Part shown: piece after piece, positions 15,889 to 24,146 of the stretch
Layout of the letters: every line of letters begins with the position of its first letter
Position numbering within the stretch: the first letter of the stretch is position 1
Source: Gemmata massiliana
Lineage (GTDB): Bacteria; Planctomycetota; Planctomycetia; Gemmatales; Gemmataceae
DNA length: 64,000 nt
Reading direction: 5' to 3'
Assembly (NCBI RefSeq): GCF_901538265.1
Contig: NZ_LR593886.1
Location: forward strand, 8,887,738-8,951,737
The notes under the pieces: model-generated
The model's input: the letters and a program-made list of their open reading frames with translations, nothing else
What the model was told of the DNA's origin: nothing
Databases searched by the model: none
Program-made: the position numbers and the translations under genes

Positions 15889-15911
15889 ACGGATGGTAAT
15901 TTACCATCCGT
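15889..15911 (-). terminator. Palindrome overlapping the original stop of the LRR gene
   Basis: Perfect inverted repeat with 11-base arms (15889-15899 and 15901-15911) around a central T. The original stop codon of the interrupted LRR gene, deduced by removing the insertion sequence, is 15903-15901, inside this palindrome. It would have served as hairpin at the 3' end of that gene and may also terminate the small-ORF cassette. Confidence 0.5.
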
Positions 15912-15928
15912 CAAAATGAATACTTGGA

Positions 15929-15938
15929 GGATCGGTGG
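15929..15938. repeat. Target-site duplication, left copy
   Basis: GGATCGGTGG immediately before the left end of the ISAs1-type element; the identical ten bases are at 17151-17160 immediately after its right end. Ten bases is within the range usual for the family (8-10). Confidence 0.9.
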
Positions 15939-17150
15939 CAGGGTTGGCGCACTATGAACCCGTGACGGCAGCCGCATTTACGTCTATATCGGGGTTGTTA
16001 TGGAGGAACCCCGATGAGTATTCCGCTGCTGGCGGTGTTTGCGGATGTGCCAGACCCGCGCCGCGAAACGAAGAACAAGTTGCATGAGCTGGTGGATATC
16101 CTCACGTTGGCCACGTGTGCGGTGATCGCCGGGGCCGACGGGTGGGACCAGGTGGCCGCGTTCGGTCGGGCCAAGCAAACGTTGTTCGCCCCGTACCTGC
16201 GGTTGCCCCACGGGGTTCCGAGCCCGGACACGTTCGAGCGCGTGTTCGCCAAGCTGGACCCGGACGCGTTCGCGGACCGGTTCGGGCGCTGGATGGCAGC
16301 CGCATGCGAGAGTACCGGCCTGGTGCACGTGGCGATCGATGGTAAGAGCGCCCGGCGGTCCACCAAGAACACGTTCACCGGGTGCTTGCATCTGGTCGAG
16401 GCGTGGGCCGTGGAGAACCGGTTGATCCTGGGCCAGCGGTCCGTGCCCGAGGGCGGACACGAGATCACCACGGCCCCAGATCTGTTGGGCGCCCTGGATC
16501 TGACGGGCGCGGTGGTGACCGTCGACGCGGCCTTTTGCCAGAAGGAGTTGGTGTCCCAGATCCGCACCCAGGGCGGGCATTACGTGGTGTGCGTGAAGGG
16601 GAACCAGAAGGGGTTGCGCGGCGCGGTGGCGGAGGTGTTCGCGCGGGCCGGGGAGGACGCGTTCGCCGGGTGTGACATGGGGTCCGCGGTCGAGGACGGG
16701 CGCGAGGAAGAGCGGTACGTGACGGTGGTTGAAGATCCGGAAGGGCTACCGAGCGGGTGGGCCGATGTTGGGGCCGTGGCCCTGGTGTGCCGGGAGCGGG
16801 TGGTGAACGGGAAGCCGAATGAGAGCACCGCCCATTACTACCTCACCAGCTTGCGGATCGGGGCGGTCGAGCTGGCGGGGTACATCCGCAACCATTGGGG
16901 CATTGAGAACGGGCTCCATTGGTGTCTGGACATCGCGTTCCGGGAAGACGACAGCCGGGCTCGGGCCGGACACGCCGGGGCCAACCTGGGCATGATTCGC
17001 CGGGTTGCCCTGTCCCTGCTCCAGCGGGCGGACACCAAGGGCAGCATTCGTACTCGACGCATGAAGGCCGCCTGGGACGATCAATACCTGCTCAAAGTGC
17101 TTAAGATTCTGACGACTAAATGAAGTGCGCCGGCCCTGGCGCCGGCCCTG
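15939..17150 (+). mobile_element. ISAs1-family insertion sequence, 1,212 bp, intact
   Basis: Left terminal repeat CAGGGTTGGCGCACT (15939-15953). The right end, read inward, gives CAGGGCCGGCGC twice in tandem and then ACT, so it has a duplicated outer repeat; the inner copy alone would place the end at 17138, but the 10-base target duplication abuts the outer copy at 17150. A single transposase gene fills it. The perfect duplication and intact gene point to recent insertion. It landed eight codons before the stop of the LRR gene on the other strand. Confidence 0.92.
16014..17123 (+). CDS. ISAs1 family transposase
   Basis: 369 residues, normal for the family, with GGAGGAACC before the ATG. The N-terminal signature (FADVPDPRR, then LVDILTLATCAVIAGADGW) and the DDE core are clear: Asp109 in AIDGKSARR, Asp171 in VVTVDAAFC and Glu298 in HWGIENGLHW followed by DIAFREDDSRAR. 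All motifs are present and the frame is intact, so the enzyme is probably active. The element also has intact ends and a target duplication. Confidence 0.97.
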   Translation: MSIPLLAVFADVPDPRRETKNKLHELVDILTLATCAVIAGADGWDQVAAFGRAKQTLFAPYLRLPHGVPSPDTFERVFAKLDPDAFADRFGRWMAAACESTGLVHVAIDGKSARRSTKNTFTGCLHLVEAWAVENRLILGQRSVPEGGHEITTAPDLLGALDLTGAVVTVDAAFCQKELVSQIRTQGGHYVVCVKGNQKGLRGAVAEVFARAGEDAFAGCDMGSAVEDGREEERYVTVVEDPEGLPSGWADVGAVALVCRERVVNGKPNESTAHYYLTSLRIGAVELAGYIRNHWGIENGLHWCLDIAFREDDSRARAGHAGANLGMIRRVALSLLQRADTKGSIRTRRMKAAWDDQYLLKVLKILTTK

Positions 17151-17160
17151 GGATCGGTGG
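17151..17160. repeat. Target-site duplication, right copy
   Basis: GGATCGGTGG, identical to 15929-15938. It marks the right border of the ISAs1-type element at 17150. Confidence 0.9.
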
Positions 17161-18139
17161 ACTCCAGTTGGTGAAACGACCGCTTCTGTTTATACACTGC
17201 CCGTACTTGGTCAGTGATCTGCTCCTTGTTAACTAAAACGGAGTTCAGCTTGGGGCAGTCGAGAATCTTAATAAGCCCCTGACTGGTGACCCGCGTGTGA
17301 CGCAATCGGATGCTATATAGCTCGGGTAATTTGCCAATCGTATTCATACCGTCGTCAGAGACTTCCGTACCTTCAAGGTCGAGATGCTGGAGGTTAGGGA
17401 AAACGTTAACCAGTGACTCGATTCCGGTATCACCAAAATGATTTCCCTTCAACGTCAAGCTTTTCACAGACGGAAATTTGGGACAGTCGGCAAAGGAAGA
17501 AATCTGATTGTGCGAGAGATCGAGTCGATTAAGTTTGCCTAAAGGTTGCAATCCCACCAGTGCTTTGCCTTCTAGCTTTGCGTGCTGAATGACGAGCGTT
17601 TCCAGCTCACCATGTTGAGTCGCGATAGTTAGGTCACCTGGCGTCAGAGTCAGCTCCTGCAGGCGAAGACCTTTGACTACACGAATTCGATTAGTTGCGA
17701 TCAACGCATCACGCACCGCAGGATTTGTTGTGGTCCGTGGCAGCGTTGACCAGTCTATTTTACCGTCTTCGCCAACAGCCCCCGCCCCAATGGAAACCTT
17801 TAATCCCTCAAATTTATCAGGCACAGAGAACTGAACGGATAAATTTGCCTTCTTATCAAGGCGAATAAGTTCTCGAATTGCCGCATCTTCGTGCTCAAAT
17901 GGAAGAAGTTTAGCTTTGAGTTCAGTTAGTTCTTTCTCTTTCGCAGCCACTTCAGTTGAAAGCTTTTCCTTGCGTTCTTCTAGGTGCAGCTTCTCAATCT
18001 GAAGTCGCTCTGATTGGGCAGACAGATTTTGACGAGTGGCGTCGAAAAGTCCCGTGCGCCAACCGATCAGAAGCGCAACGAGAGCCGTAACTACAAGGCT
18101 CCACTCATTCAGCTTTACAGAATAAAGAGCGTTAGATAA

Positions 18140-18307
18140 CTATTTGCGTCCGTTCTTAATATCCGTGATCTCTTCCTTCAACTTCTCGATTTCTAGAGAT
18201 TCCTTGCTTTGCTCATCGGCATTATTAAGTCCTGGCATCGGGGCCTCTTGTTGATGCACCAAACGCCGAATTGAATCCTTCTTCCGGCGCCGGCTCTTCT
18301 TACTCAT
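18140..18307 (-). CDS. 55-residue ORF in front of the LRR frame
   Basis: ATG at 18307 with a plausible AAAGG site, stop TAG at 18142-18140. Composition is a Lys/Arg-rich head (SKKSRRRKKDSIRRL) and a coiled-coil tail (SLEIEKLKEEITDIKNGRK). It is in the same frame as the LRR gene that follows, so it is either a short gene of its own or, more likely, the cytoplasmic N-terminus of the membrane LRR protein cut off by a nonsense mutation. Confidence 0.5.
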   Translation of the reverse strand: MSKKSRRRKKDSIRRLVHQQEAPMPGLNNADEQSKESLEIEKLKEEITDIKNGRK

Positions 18308-18606
18308 AGTGATCGCCTTTCCCCTCTTTCTATTCGCTATTGGCGTTTTGGGATTACGGGCGTCATGCGTTCTTCATGACATGTCTCACTACTGTCGGAT
18401 TACATCGCTGATGGTCCTGTCCAACTCAGCAAAAGACTACGGACATGCTGGATGATTTGAGTATCGTGCGAATGGCGATCTACGGAGAATCTCTGCACTT
18501 CTTTGGTGGCGTTTGTAGCCACTTGAAACGGGCGTTGCGATGGGGTAGAAGGGTGTGATTCCCCTTGTTTCTCTGGCCTTTGCGAGTAGTGAACTTAAAT
18601 TCACAT

Positions 18607-18652
18607 CCGGACTTTTAATCCGTTGGTCCTGGGTTCGAGTCCCAGCGGGCGC
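18607..18652 (+). other. 3' half of a tRNA-Lys (TTT): probable attachment site of the island
   Basis: The sequence contains the anticodon loop CTTTTAA with its 3' stem, variable loop, the T arm CTGGG/TTCGAGT/CCCAG (18629-18645) and the acceptor strand CGGGCGC plus discriminator A. The 5' half (D arm and acceptor GCGCCCG) is missing; upstream bases do not fit. A tRNA 3' half alone is what tRNA-targeted integration leaves at the far end of an element. Accessory genes lie to the left, chromosomal genes to the right. The flanks 18308-18606 and 18653-18950 show no convincing gene; a minus-strand reading with TRTQDQRIKSP is only the translated tRNA. Confidence 0.8.
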
Positions 18653-18950
18653 ACTGACATAAATTACGTCGGTTAAGACGTTTAAAATCACCAGATTGTC
18701 TGGAGCGCGGCCGAAAGAGTCTGTTTACCGGGGCCTTTCCGTAAACAAACTTCTGGAAGCCTTCCGGGTTGTCCAATCCCAAAATCAGCCCCACCTCCAA
18801 GTTCCACAAATCGCGGTCTCATTGTTAACGGCATTTCTGTTGCTTCGGCGAACACGGCGCGGCAAAATGGCCCGAGTCTGTTACCCGCCGAAGATTGCCG
18901 GGACACCTCCCGGTCACACCTGAGTTTGCCACACACCTGGACGCCGCCCC

Positions 18951-21059
18951 ATGCGGTTCATCCTGCCAATCATTCTCCTCACGGCGCCGTGCCTCGCGCG
19001 GGCCGCCGATGACCGCACCAGCGATCCCGCGATCCATTTCGAGAACGACGTCCTGCCGGTACTCGGTCGATACGGGTGCAACACGTCCGGTTGTCACGGG
19101 AAAGCGGAGGGCCAGGGCGGGTTCAAGCTCTCCGTGTTCGCGTCGGACCCCGAAGCCGATTTCGCGGCTCTTACCAAAGAAGGGCGCGGGCGCCGCGTGC
19201 TCCCGACGTCGCCGGATGAGAGCCTGCTGTTGCGGAAAGCCAGCGGGCGCGTCGCACACGGCGGCGGAACGAAGCTCCCCGCGGGGAACGGTGATTATCG
19301 CGTGCTGCGGGCCTGGATCGCGGCGGGCACTCCGGTGGGTTCACCCGACGCGCCGCGCGTGGTCGCGCTTCGTGTGGAACCGGCCGAGCGCGTGCTGGGC
19401 CAGAAGGCCGAACAACAACTGAAAGTGCTCGCGAAATACACCGACGGCAACGAAAAGGACGTCACGCGCCACTGCCGCTTCCAGAGCAACACCGAAGCCG
19501 TTGCGAGCGTCGGTGCCGGTGGAGCGGTCGGCACACACGACGTTCCCGGCGAAGCCGCAGTGATGGCCGCATACCTCGGCGAAGTCGGACTGTTTCGTGT
19601 GGTGGTTCCACGCCCCGGCCAACCGGCACAAAACACGCTCCCGCAATTTAATCTCATCGACAAGCTCGTTGACGCCAAACTCGCGAAGCTGAACGTTGCC
19701 CCCTCGGACGTATGCACCGATGCGGACTTCCTCCGGCGAACGTTCCTCGACCTCACCGGGACGCTGCCCACGGCAGCAGAAGCCCGAAACTTCCTCGCGG
19801 ATCGGGCGAAGGACAAGCGCGCGAAGCTCGTGGAATCGCTCCTCGACCGCCCGGAGTTCGCGGACCTGTGGGCGCTGCGGTGGGCCGACCTGCTCCGCGT
19901 GGACCGCGAACCGCTCGGGCACCAGCGGGCGCACCTCTACTACAAGTGGATTCGCGGTTCGATCGCCGCGAACAAACCGTTCGATCAGTTCGCGCGTGAA
20001 CTCGTCGCCGCGGAAGGCCCGGTGAACGAGGTCGGTCCCGCGAACTTCTTCAAGGTCGTGACTAAGCCGGGCGAAATCGCGGGAACGATCTCGCAAGTGT
20101 TTCTCGGGGTCCGCATCGCGTGCGCCGAGTGCCACCACCACCCGTTCGACCGGTGGAAGCAATCCGATTACTACGGCATGTCCGCGTTCTTCAGCGCCGG
20201 ACCCACCACGCACCCGCGAACACAGAAGCCCGTCTTCGCACACGCACTCGGCACCGACATGCCCGCGGCCGATCCCGTGGGCGACCGGCGCGTTCCGCTC
20301 GCGGAGTGGATGACCAAGCCGGACAACGCCTTCTTCGCGCGGAATCTCGCGAACCGCGTGTGGGCGTGGATGTTCGGGCGCGGATTGGTGGAGCCGGTCG
20401 ATGACGTCCGCGCGACCAACCCGCCGAGTAACCCCGAGTTGCTCGACGCGCTCGCGAAGTACCTCTTCGAGAACAAATTCGACGTGCGGAAACTGATCCG
20501 GTTCATCGCCGCGTCGCGCGCGTACCAGACCTCTGCCGCTCCCAATGCGACCAACGAAAAGGACGAGCGAAATTTCTCGCGCTCCTATTTCCGCCGACCG
20601 GAAGCAGAAGTTTTGCTCGACATGATCGCCCAGTCGCTCGGCGTACCGGAGAAGTTCACCGGCTCACCCGGCGTGACGCGGGCCGCTCAACTGTGGGACA
20701 GCAAGGCCCGCAGCGACTTCCTGAAACTGTTCGGGCGCCCCAACCGCGTGACCGCGTGCGAGTGCGAGCGCACCCGCGAACCGTCGGTCAGCCAGGTGCT
20801 CAACCTGCTGAACTCGACCGAGATCCAGGCGAAACTCACGCACGAAGCCGGTACGGTCGCGCGCCTAGTGCGCGCACAGAAGGACGATGTGAAACTGATC
20901 GAGGAACTGTACCTGACGTTTTACTCGCGCGTCCCGGCCGCGGACGAAACCGCGACGGGCGTGAAGCACCTGAAGAAGTACGCGAACAACCGGCGCGCCG
21001 CGACCGAAGACCTCGCCTGGGCGCTGATGAACAGCACGGAGTTCTTGTTCAACCATTAG
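18951..21059 (+). CDS. DUF1549/DUF1553 planctomycete exported protein with Ig-like domain
   Basis: 702 residues. Signal peptide MRFILPIILLTAPCLARAA. Residues 30-115: cytochrome-like module with the CX4CH motif GCNTSGCHGKA, followed by GGFKLSVF. Residues 125-220: bacterial Ig-like domain. Residues 230-420: DUF1549 (FLRRTFLDLTGTLPTAAEAR, LWALRWADLLR, CAECHHHPFDRW). Residues 445-700: DUF1553 (NRVWAWMFGRGLVEPVDDVR, KLIRFIAASRAYQTS). These proteins occur in many copies in Planctomycetes, nearly always followed by a DUF1501 gene, as here 66 bases downstream. The function is not established; they are thought to be exported and associated with polymer use. The ATG lacks a clear ribosome site. Confidence 0.92.
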   Translation: MRFILPIILLTAPCLARAADDRTSDPAIHFENDVLPVLGRYGCNTSGCHGKAEGQGGFKLSVFASDPEADFAALTKEGRGRRVLPTSPDESLLLRKASGRVAHGGGTKLPAGNGDYRVLRAWIAAGTPVGSPDAPRVVALRVEPAERVLGQKAEQQLKVLAKYTDGNEKDVTRHCRFQSNTEAVASVGAGGAVGTHDVPGEAAVMAAYLGEVGLFRVVVPRPGQPAQNTLPQFNLIDKLVDAKLAKLNVAPSDVCTDADFLRRTFLDLTGTLPTAAEARNFLADRAKDKRAKLVESLLDRPEFADLWALRWADLLRVDREPLGHQRAHLYYKWIRGSIAANKPFDQFARELVAAEGPVNEVGPANFFKVVTKPGEIAGTISQVFLGVRIACAECHHHPFDRWKQSDYYGMSAFFSAGPTTHPRTQKPVFAHALGTDMPAADPVGDRRVPLAEWMTKPDNAFFARNLANRVWAWMFGRGLVEPVDDVRATNPPSNPELLDALAKYLFENKFDVRKLIRFIAASRAYQTSAAPNATNEKDERNFSRSYFRRPEAEVLLDMIAQSLGVPEKFTGSPGVTRAAQLWDSKARSDFLKLFGRPNRVTACECERTREPSVSQVLNLLNSTEIQAKLTHEAGTVARLVRAQKDDVKLIEELYLTFYSRVPAADETATGVKHLKKYANNRRAATEDLAWALMNSTEFLFNH

Positions 21060-21125
21060 GCATCGGCCCGCCGATCCCATACACCCGCCGCCCTTGCGGG
21101 CGGGGTTCGCCAGGAGCTTTGACTC

Positions 21126-22502
21126 ATGCTCCACCGCCGTGACGCGATGATTCGTTTGGGGCAACTCGGCGCGGGCGGCCTCGCGCTGCCGACGCTCCTC
21201 GAAGCCCGTGCGAATACGCCCGCTCCCGCTAAAAGTGGGACCGCGGACTCGTGCATCTTCATCTTCCTGTGGGGCGGGCCGCCACAACAGGACATGTGGG
21301 ACATGAAGCCGGACGCGCCTTCCGGTATCAAGTCGCTCTTCAATCCGATCGACACCGCGGTACCCGGGATTCGCGTCTGCGACCAGATGCCGTTGTTCGC
21401 GCGGCACACGGACAAGGTGGCACTGGTGCGGTCGCTCTCGCACGCGGACAACAACCATGAGCCGAGCGTGTACCACATGCTCACGGGGCACAAAGACCCG
21501 ACGCTCGTTTCGCCGCGCAACCCGCGCAAACGCTCGCACCCGCCGAGTTTCGCGTCGGCCCTCGCGTACTTCGCCAAGCCGAGCGCGGTACCAGCGAACG
21601 TGACCATCCCGCGCCCGGTCGGGCACGACGGCGTGACATACGCGGGCACCTACGCGGGCTTCCTGGGGCCGAAGTACGACCCGCTCGAAAAACTCGCCGC
21701 AAACAAGTCGAACGAGCCAGCCGCGCACCCGGACGTGCTCCCGCCGGATGTGACCCAAACGCGCCTCGCGGCCCGCGAAGGGCTGCTCAAACTCCTTCAG
21801 AAACAGGACGCGCACCTCCAGAAAACGGGCGGGAGCGAGCTGGACGACTTCCGCAACCAGGCGATGCAGATGATCGCGGCGCCGAAGGTGCGCGAAGCGT
21901 TCGACCTGAACAAGGAACCGTCCCGGTTGCGCGACCACTACGGCCGCAACGAGTACGGCGAGAGCTTCCTGCTCGCGCGCCGGCTGGTCGAGAGTGGCGT
22001 GAAGGTGGTCTCGGTCGTCTGGCTGTACATCATGCCGAACGGCGGCGTCGCGAACGTGTGGGACAACCACGGCGGCACCGGTGGATTGGGCAGCATCACC
22101 GGGTACGCGATGCTGAAGGAGAAATACTGCCTCCCGCCACTCGACCGGGCGCTTGCGGCGCTCCTCGAAGACCTGAGCGACCGCGGGATGCTCGAGCGCA
22201 CACTCGTCGCGGTCGCGGGCGAGTTCGGGCGCACGCCGAAGATCAACAAGGACATGGGCCGCGACCACTGGGGCGCGGCACAAACCGCGCTCTTCGCGGG
22301 CGGGGGCGTTCGCGGCGGTCAGGTGTATGGCAAAACGGACAAGCTCGCCGCGCACCCGACCGAGAATCCCGTTTCGCCGGACGATTTCCTCGCGACGATC
22401 TACCACGCGATGGGCGTCGATCCCACCGCGATGATCCCCGACCGCGAGAACCGCCCGCACCGATTGTGCGATGGTAAACCGGTGACGAGTTTGTTTAGCT
22501 GA
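21126..22502 (+). CDS. DUF1501 protein (sulfatase-like fold), twin-arginine leader
   Basis: 458 residues. The leader MLHRRDAMIRLGQLGAGGLA carries an RR motif and suggests Tat export. The family core is seen as CIFIFLWGGPPQQDMWDMKP, then LVRSLSHADNNHEPSVYHML and VAGEFGRTPKINKDMGRDHW. DUF1501 has the alkaline phosphatase/sulfatase fold but the substrate is unknown. It sits directly behind the DUF1549/1553 gene, the usual two-gene unit. The GDHW-type metal-ligand region is intact. Confidence 0.92.
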   Translation: MLHRRDAMIRLGQLGAGGLALPTLLEARANTPAPAKSGTADSCIFIFLWGGPPQQDMWDMKPDAPSGIKSLFNPIDTAVPGIRVCDQMPLFARHTDKVALVRSLSHADNNHEPSVYHMLTGHKDPTLVSPRNPRKRSHPPSFASALAYFAKPSAVPANVTIPRPVGHDGVTYAGTYAGFLGPKYDPLEKLAANKSNEPAAHPDVLPPDVTQTRLAAREGLLKLLQKQDAHLQKTGGSELDDFRNQAMQMIAAPKVREAFDLNKEPSRLRDHYGRNEYGESFLLARRLVESGVKVVSVVWLYIMPNGGVANVWDNHGGTGGLGSITGYAMLKEKYCLPPLDRALAALLEDLSDRGMLERTLVAVAGEFGRTPKINKDMGRDHWGAAQTALFAGGGVRGGQVYGKTDKLAAHPTENPVSPDDFLATIYHAMGVDPTAMIPDRENRPHRLCDGKPVTSLFS

Positions 22503-22546
22503 GTGGCTGGTACCTAAGCCGAGCACCCAACAAGAGCGCCATCCGC

Positions 22547-23251
22547 ATGCTACGGTCGTTGCTTCCCCTGTGTCTCGCTGCTGGCCTTCTCAGTCCCGTT
22601 GCCCGCGCACAAGATCCCAGCGCACCGGTGGAGAAAGCGAAAAAAGCATACATCGAAAGTGCTGATAAGGCTCGAAGCACACTCCTAGACGCTTTTAAGT
22701 CGGCAAGCGCCGCGGCCACGACCAGCGGCGATCTGAACACGGTCAAAACGGTCCAGGCCGAGCGAGATGCGTTCGAGAACGGCGGCAAGCTACCGACCTC
22801 GGTACGGATGAGGACCGCGGTCGCGAGCTACCAGCAATCAATGAAGCAAGCGAGAACCACGTTAGACGCGGCTTACGAGCAGGCAATCAAGGACTTCACC
22901 AAGGCAGGGAAGATCCCCGAGGCGGAGGCTCTCCAGACCGAACTGCACGACCTTCGCGCCAAAACGGTCGCGACCAAAGAAAACCTCCAGGCGTATCTGG
23001 CAAACACGTCGTGGACCTGGGGCAATTGCAGGCTCAAAGCGAACGGGTACGTCGAGAACAAGGGGTGGGACTCCGCCGGCCTCGTGACTAGGTGGGAGGC
23101 AATCGATCGTCGAACCGTCTTGTTCTCGATCGAGAAGGGGCGCGACGTGAATCGGTTGGCGGTCCTGGTCTTCAACGAAGAATTAACGGAGTTCCAGGGT
23201 ATCGACTTCAACGGGAAGGACCGAATTCCCGTCAGCAAGCGGAAACCCTAA
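22547..23251 (+). CDS. Secreted paralogous hypothetical protein A
   Basis: 234 residues, signal peptide MLRSLLPLCLAAGLLSPVARA. Residues 28-150 are long helices (SAPVEKAKKAYIESADKARS, TSGDLNTVKTVQAERDAFEN), residues 155-234 a beta domain (TWGNCRLKANGYVENKGWDS, LAVLVFNEELTEFQGIDF). The next gene encodes a protein with the same order of motifs, so this is a tandem duplication. I know no function; the helical stalk plus a beta cap suggests a surface or periplasmic adaptor. ATG at 22547 has no strong ribosome site. Confidence 0.72.
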   Translation: MLRSLLPLCLAAGLLSPVARAQDPSAPVEKAKKAYIESADKARSTLLDAFKSASAAATTSGDLNTVKTVQAERDAFENGGKLPTSVRMRTAVASYQQSMKQARTTLDAAYEQAIKDFTKAGKIPEAEALQTELHDLRAKTVATKENLQAYLANTSWTWGNCRLKANGYVENKGWDSAGLVTRWEAIDRRTVLFSIEKGRDVNRLAVLVFNEELTEFQGIDFNGKDRIPVSKRKP

Positions 23252-23347
23252 TCACGTCTCCGGTGCGGGGGATATCGGTGTCCGCTCTGTTCGGATAACG
23301 CGCCGGTCAAGGGTCGGGAACCGCGGCCCTGTACGCCAGAGGAATCA

Positions 23348-24079
23348 GTGATGTTACGGTGCCTGCTCAGCTCAAGCGTCCTCTTCGGGATGGTCCTCGC
23401 GGCTGGTGCCGTAGATCCCCCTGCCCCGCTGACGAAGGCTCGCAAGGACTACCAAGAGTCCGTTGAGAAAATCCGCACCGCGCTACTCGATGCGTTCGCG
23501 GCGGCGATCAAAACGTCCACGAACAGCGGTGACCTCGACGCAGTCAAGGCGCTCAAATCGGAGAAGGAAGCGTTCGAGGCTGGAGGTACACTTCCCACGG
23601 GAACACATATGAAAGCTGCGGCCCGGAATTATCGCCTGTCAATGAGGCAGGCCGGACTCGTATTTGAAAGAGTCGTGGACCAAATAATCAAAGATCTGAC
23701 AAATGCTGGCAAACTCGCCGAAGCGCAAGCCACACAAGCGGAACTCAAAAAGTTCCGCATGCGTGCCCCGACAACGGGGGCGCGCGTGACCGAAGTGGAG
23801 ACCAAGGAAGACCTCCAAAATTACCTACCGGAAACGGTGTGGGACTGGGGTACGGGGCTGAAACTGCGCGCCGACGGGTTGCTCGAACAGAGGGAATGGA
23901 CCGCCAACTCGCTCGTCACCAAATGGGAAGCGGTGGACCGCCGCACAATCGTCCTCTGGGTCGAAAAGGGGCGGAAGTCCGACCGCACCGCCACCCTCGT
24001 ATTCAATGAAGACCTGACCGAGTTCCAGGGGTTCGGCTTCGACGGTGGTCGCTTGGGTGTCATGAAGCGTAAACCGTGA
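23348..24079 (+). CDS. Secreted paralogous hypothetical protein B
   Basis: 243 residues with signal peptide MLRCLLSSSVLFGMVLAAGA; same architecture as the preceding gene (KARKDYQESVEKIRTALLDA, TNSGDLDAVKALKSEKEAFE, then LVFNEDLTEFQGFGFDGG). The pairing of the GDL..VK.L..E..AFE motif and the C-terminal EDLTEFQG motif defines the family. The two genes are 96 bases apart between DUF1501 genes, so they may belong to the same exported-protein cluster. Function unknown. Confidence 0.72.
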   Translation: MMLRCLLSSSVLFGMVLAAGAVDPPAPLTKARKDYQESVEKIRTALLDAFAAAIKTSTNSGDLDAVKALKSEKEAFEAGGTLPTGTHMKAAARNYRLSMRQAGLVFERVVDQIIKDLTNAGKLAEAQATQAELKKFRMRAPTTGARVTEVETKEDLQNYLPETVWDWGTGLKLRADGLLEQREWTANSLVTKWEAVDRRTIVLWVEKGRKSDRTATLVFNEDLTEFQGFGFDGGRLGVMKRKP

Positions 24080-24146
24080 TCGCACGACTGCGGCCTCCTA
24101 CCACCGTGCTCGGCCCCATTGGCCGGGTGTTCATTCGAGAACGGCC

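Larger units (their letters stand above)
17081..18307 (-). pseudogene. Leucine-rich-repeat membrane protein, split by amber codon and truncated by IS
   Basis: One frame runs from the ATG at 18307 (AAAGG upstream): 55 residues of a basic, coiled-coil N-terminus, a TAG at 18142-18140, then 63 in-frame codons with a TM segment (SLVVTVLALLLIGW) and coiled coil, then LRRs (LNRLDLSHNQ, SLTLKGNHFG, LQHLDLEGTEVSD). The 3' end is interrupted at 17151 by the ISAs1 element: the current frame ends with 22 IS-encoded residues at 17081. Rejoining the target sites restores PSIHFDGW and a stop at 15901. Either a dying gene or two genes separated by one stop; the part after TAG lacks a good start except GTG at 17950 or a near-cognate one. 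Confidence 0.75.

Noticed and set aside
18437..18691. Minus-strand frame containing TRTQDQRIKSP
   Set aside because: This phrase is the well-known translation of a tRNA; the frame covers the tRNA-Lys half and is not a gene.
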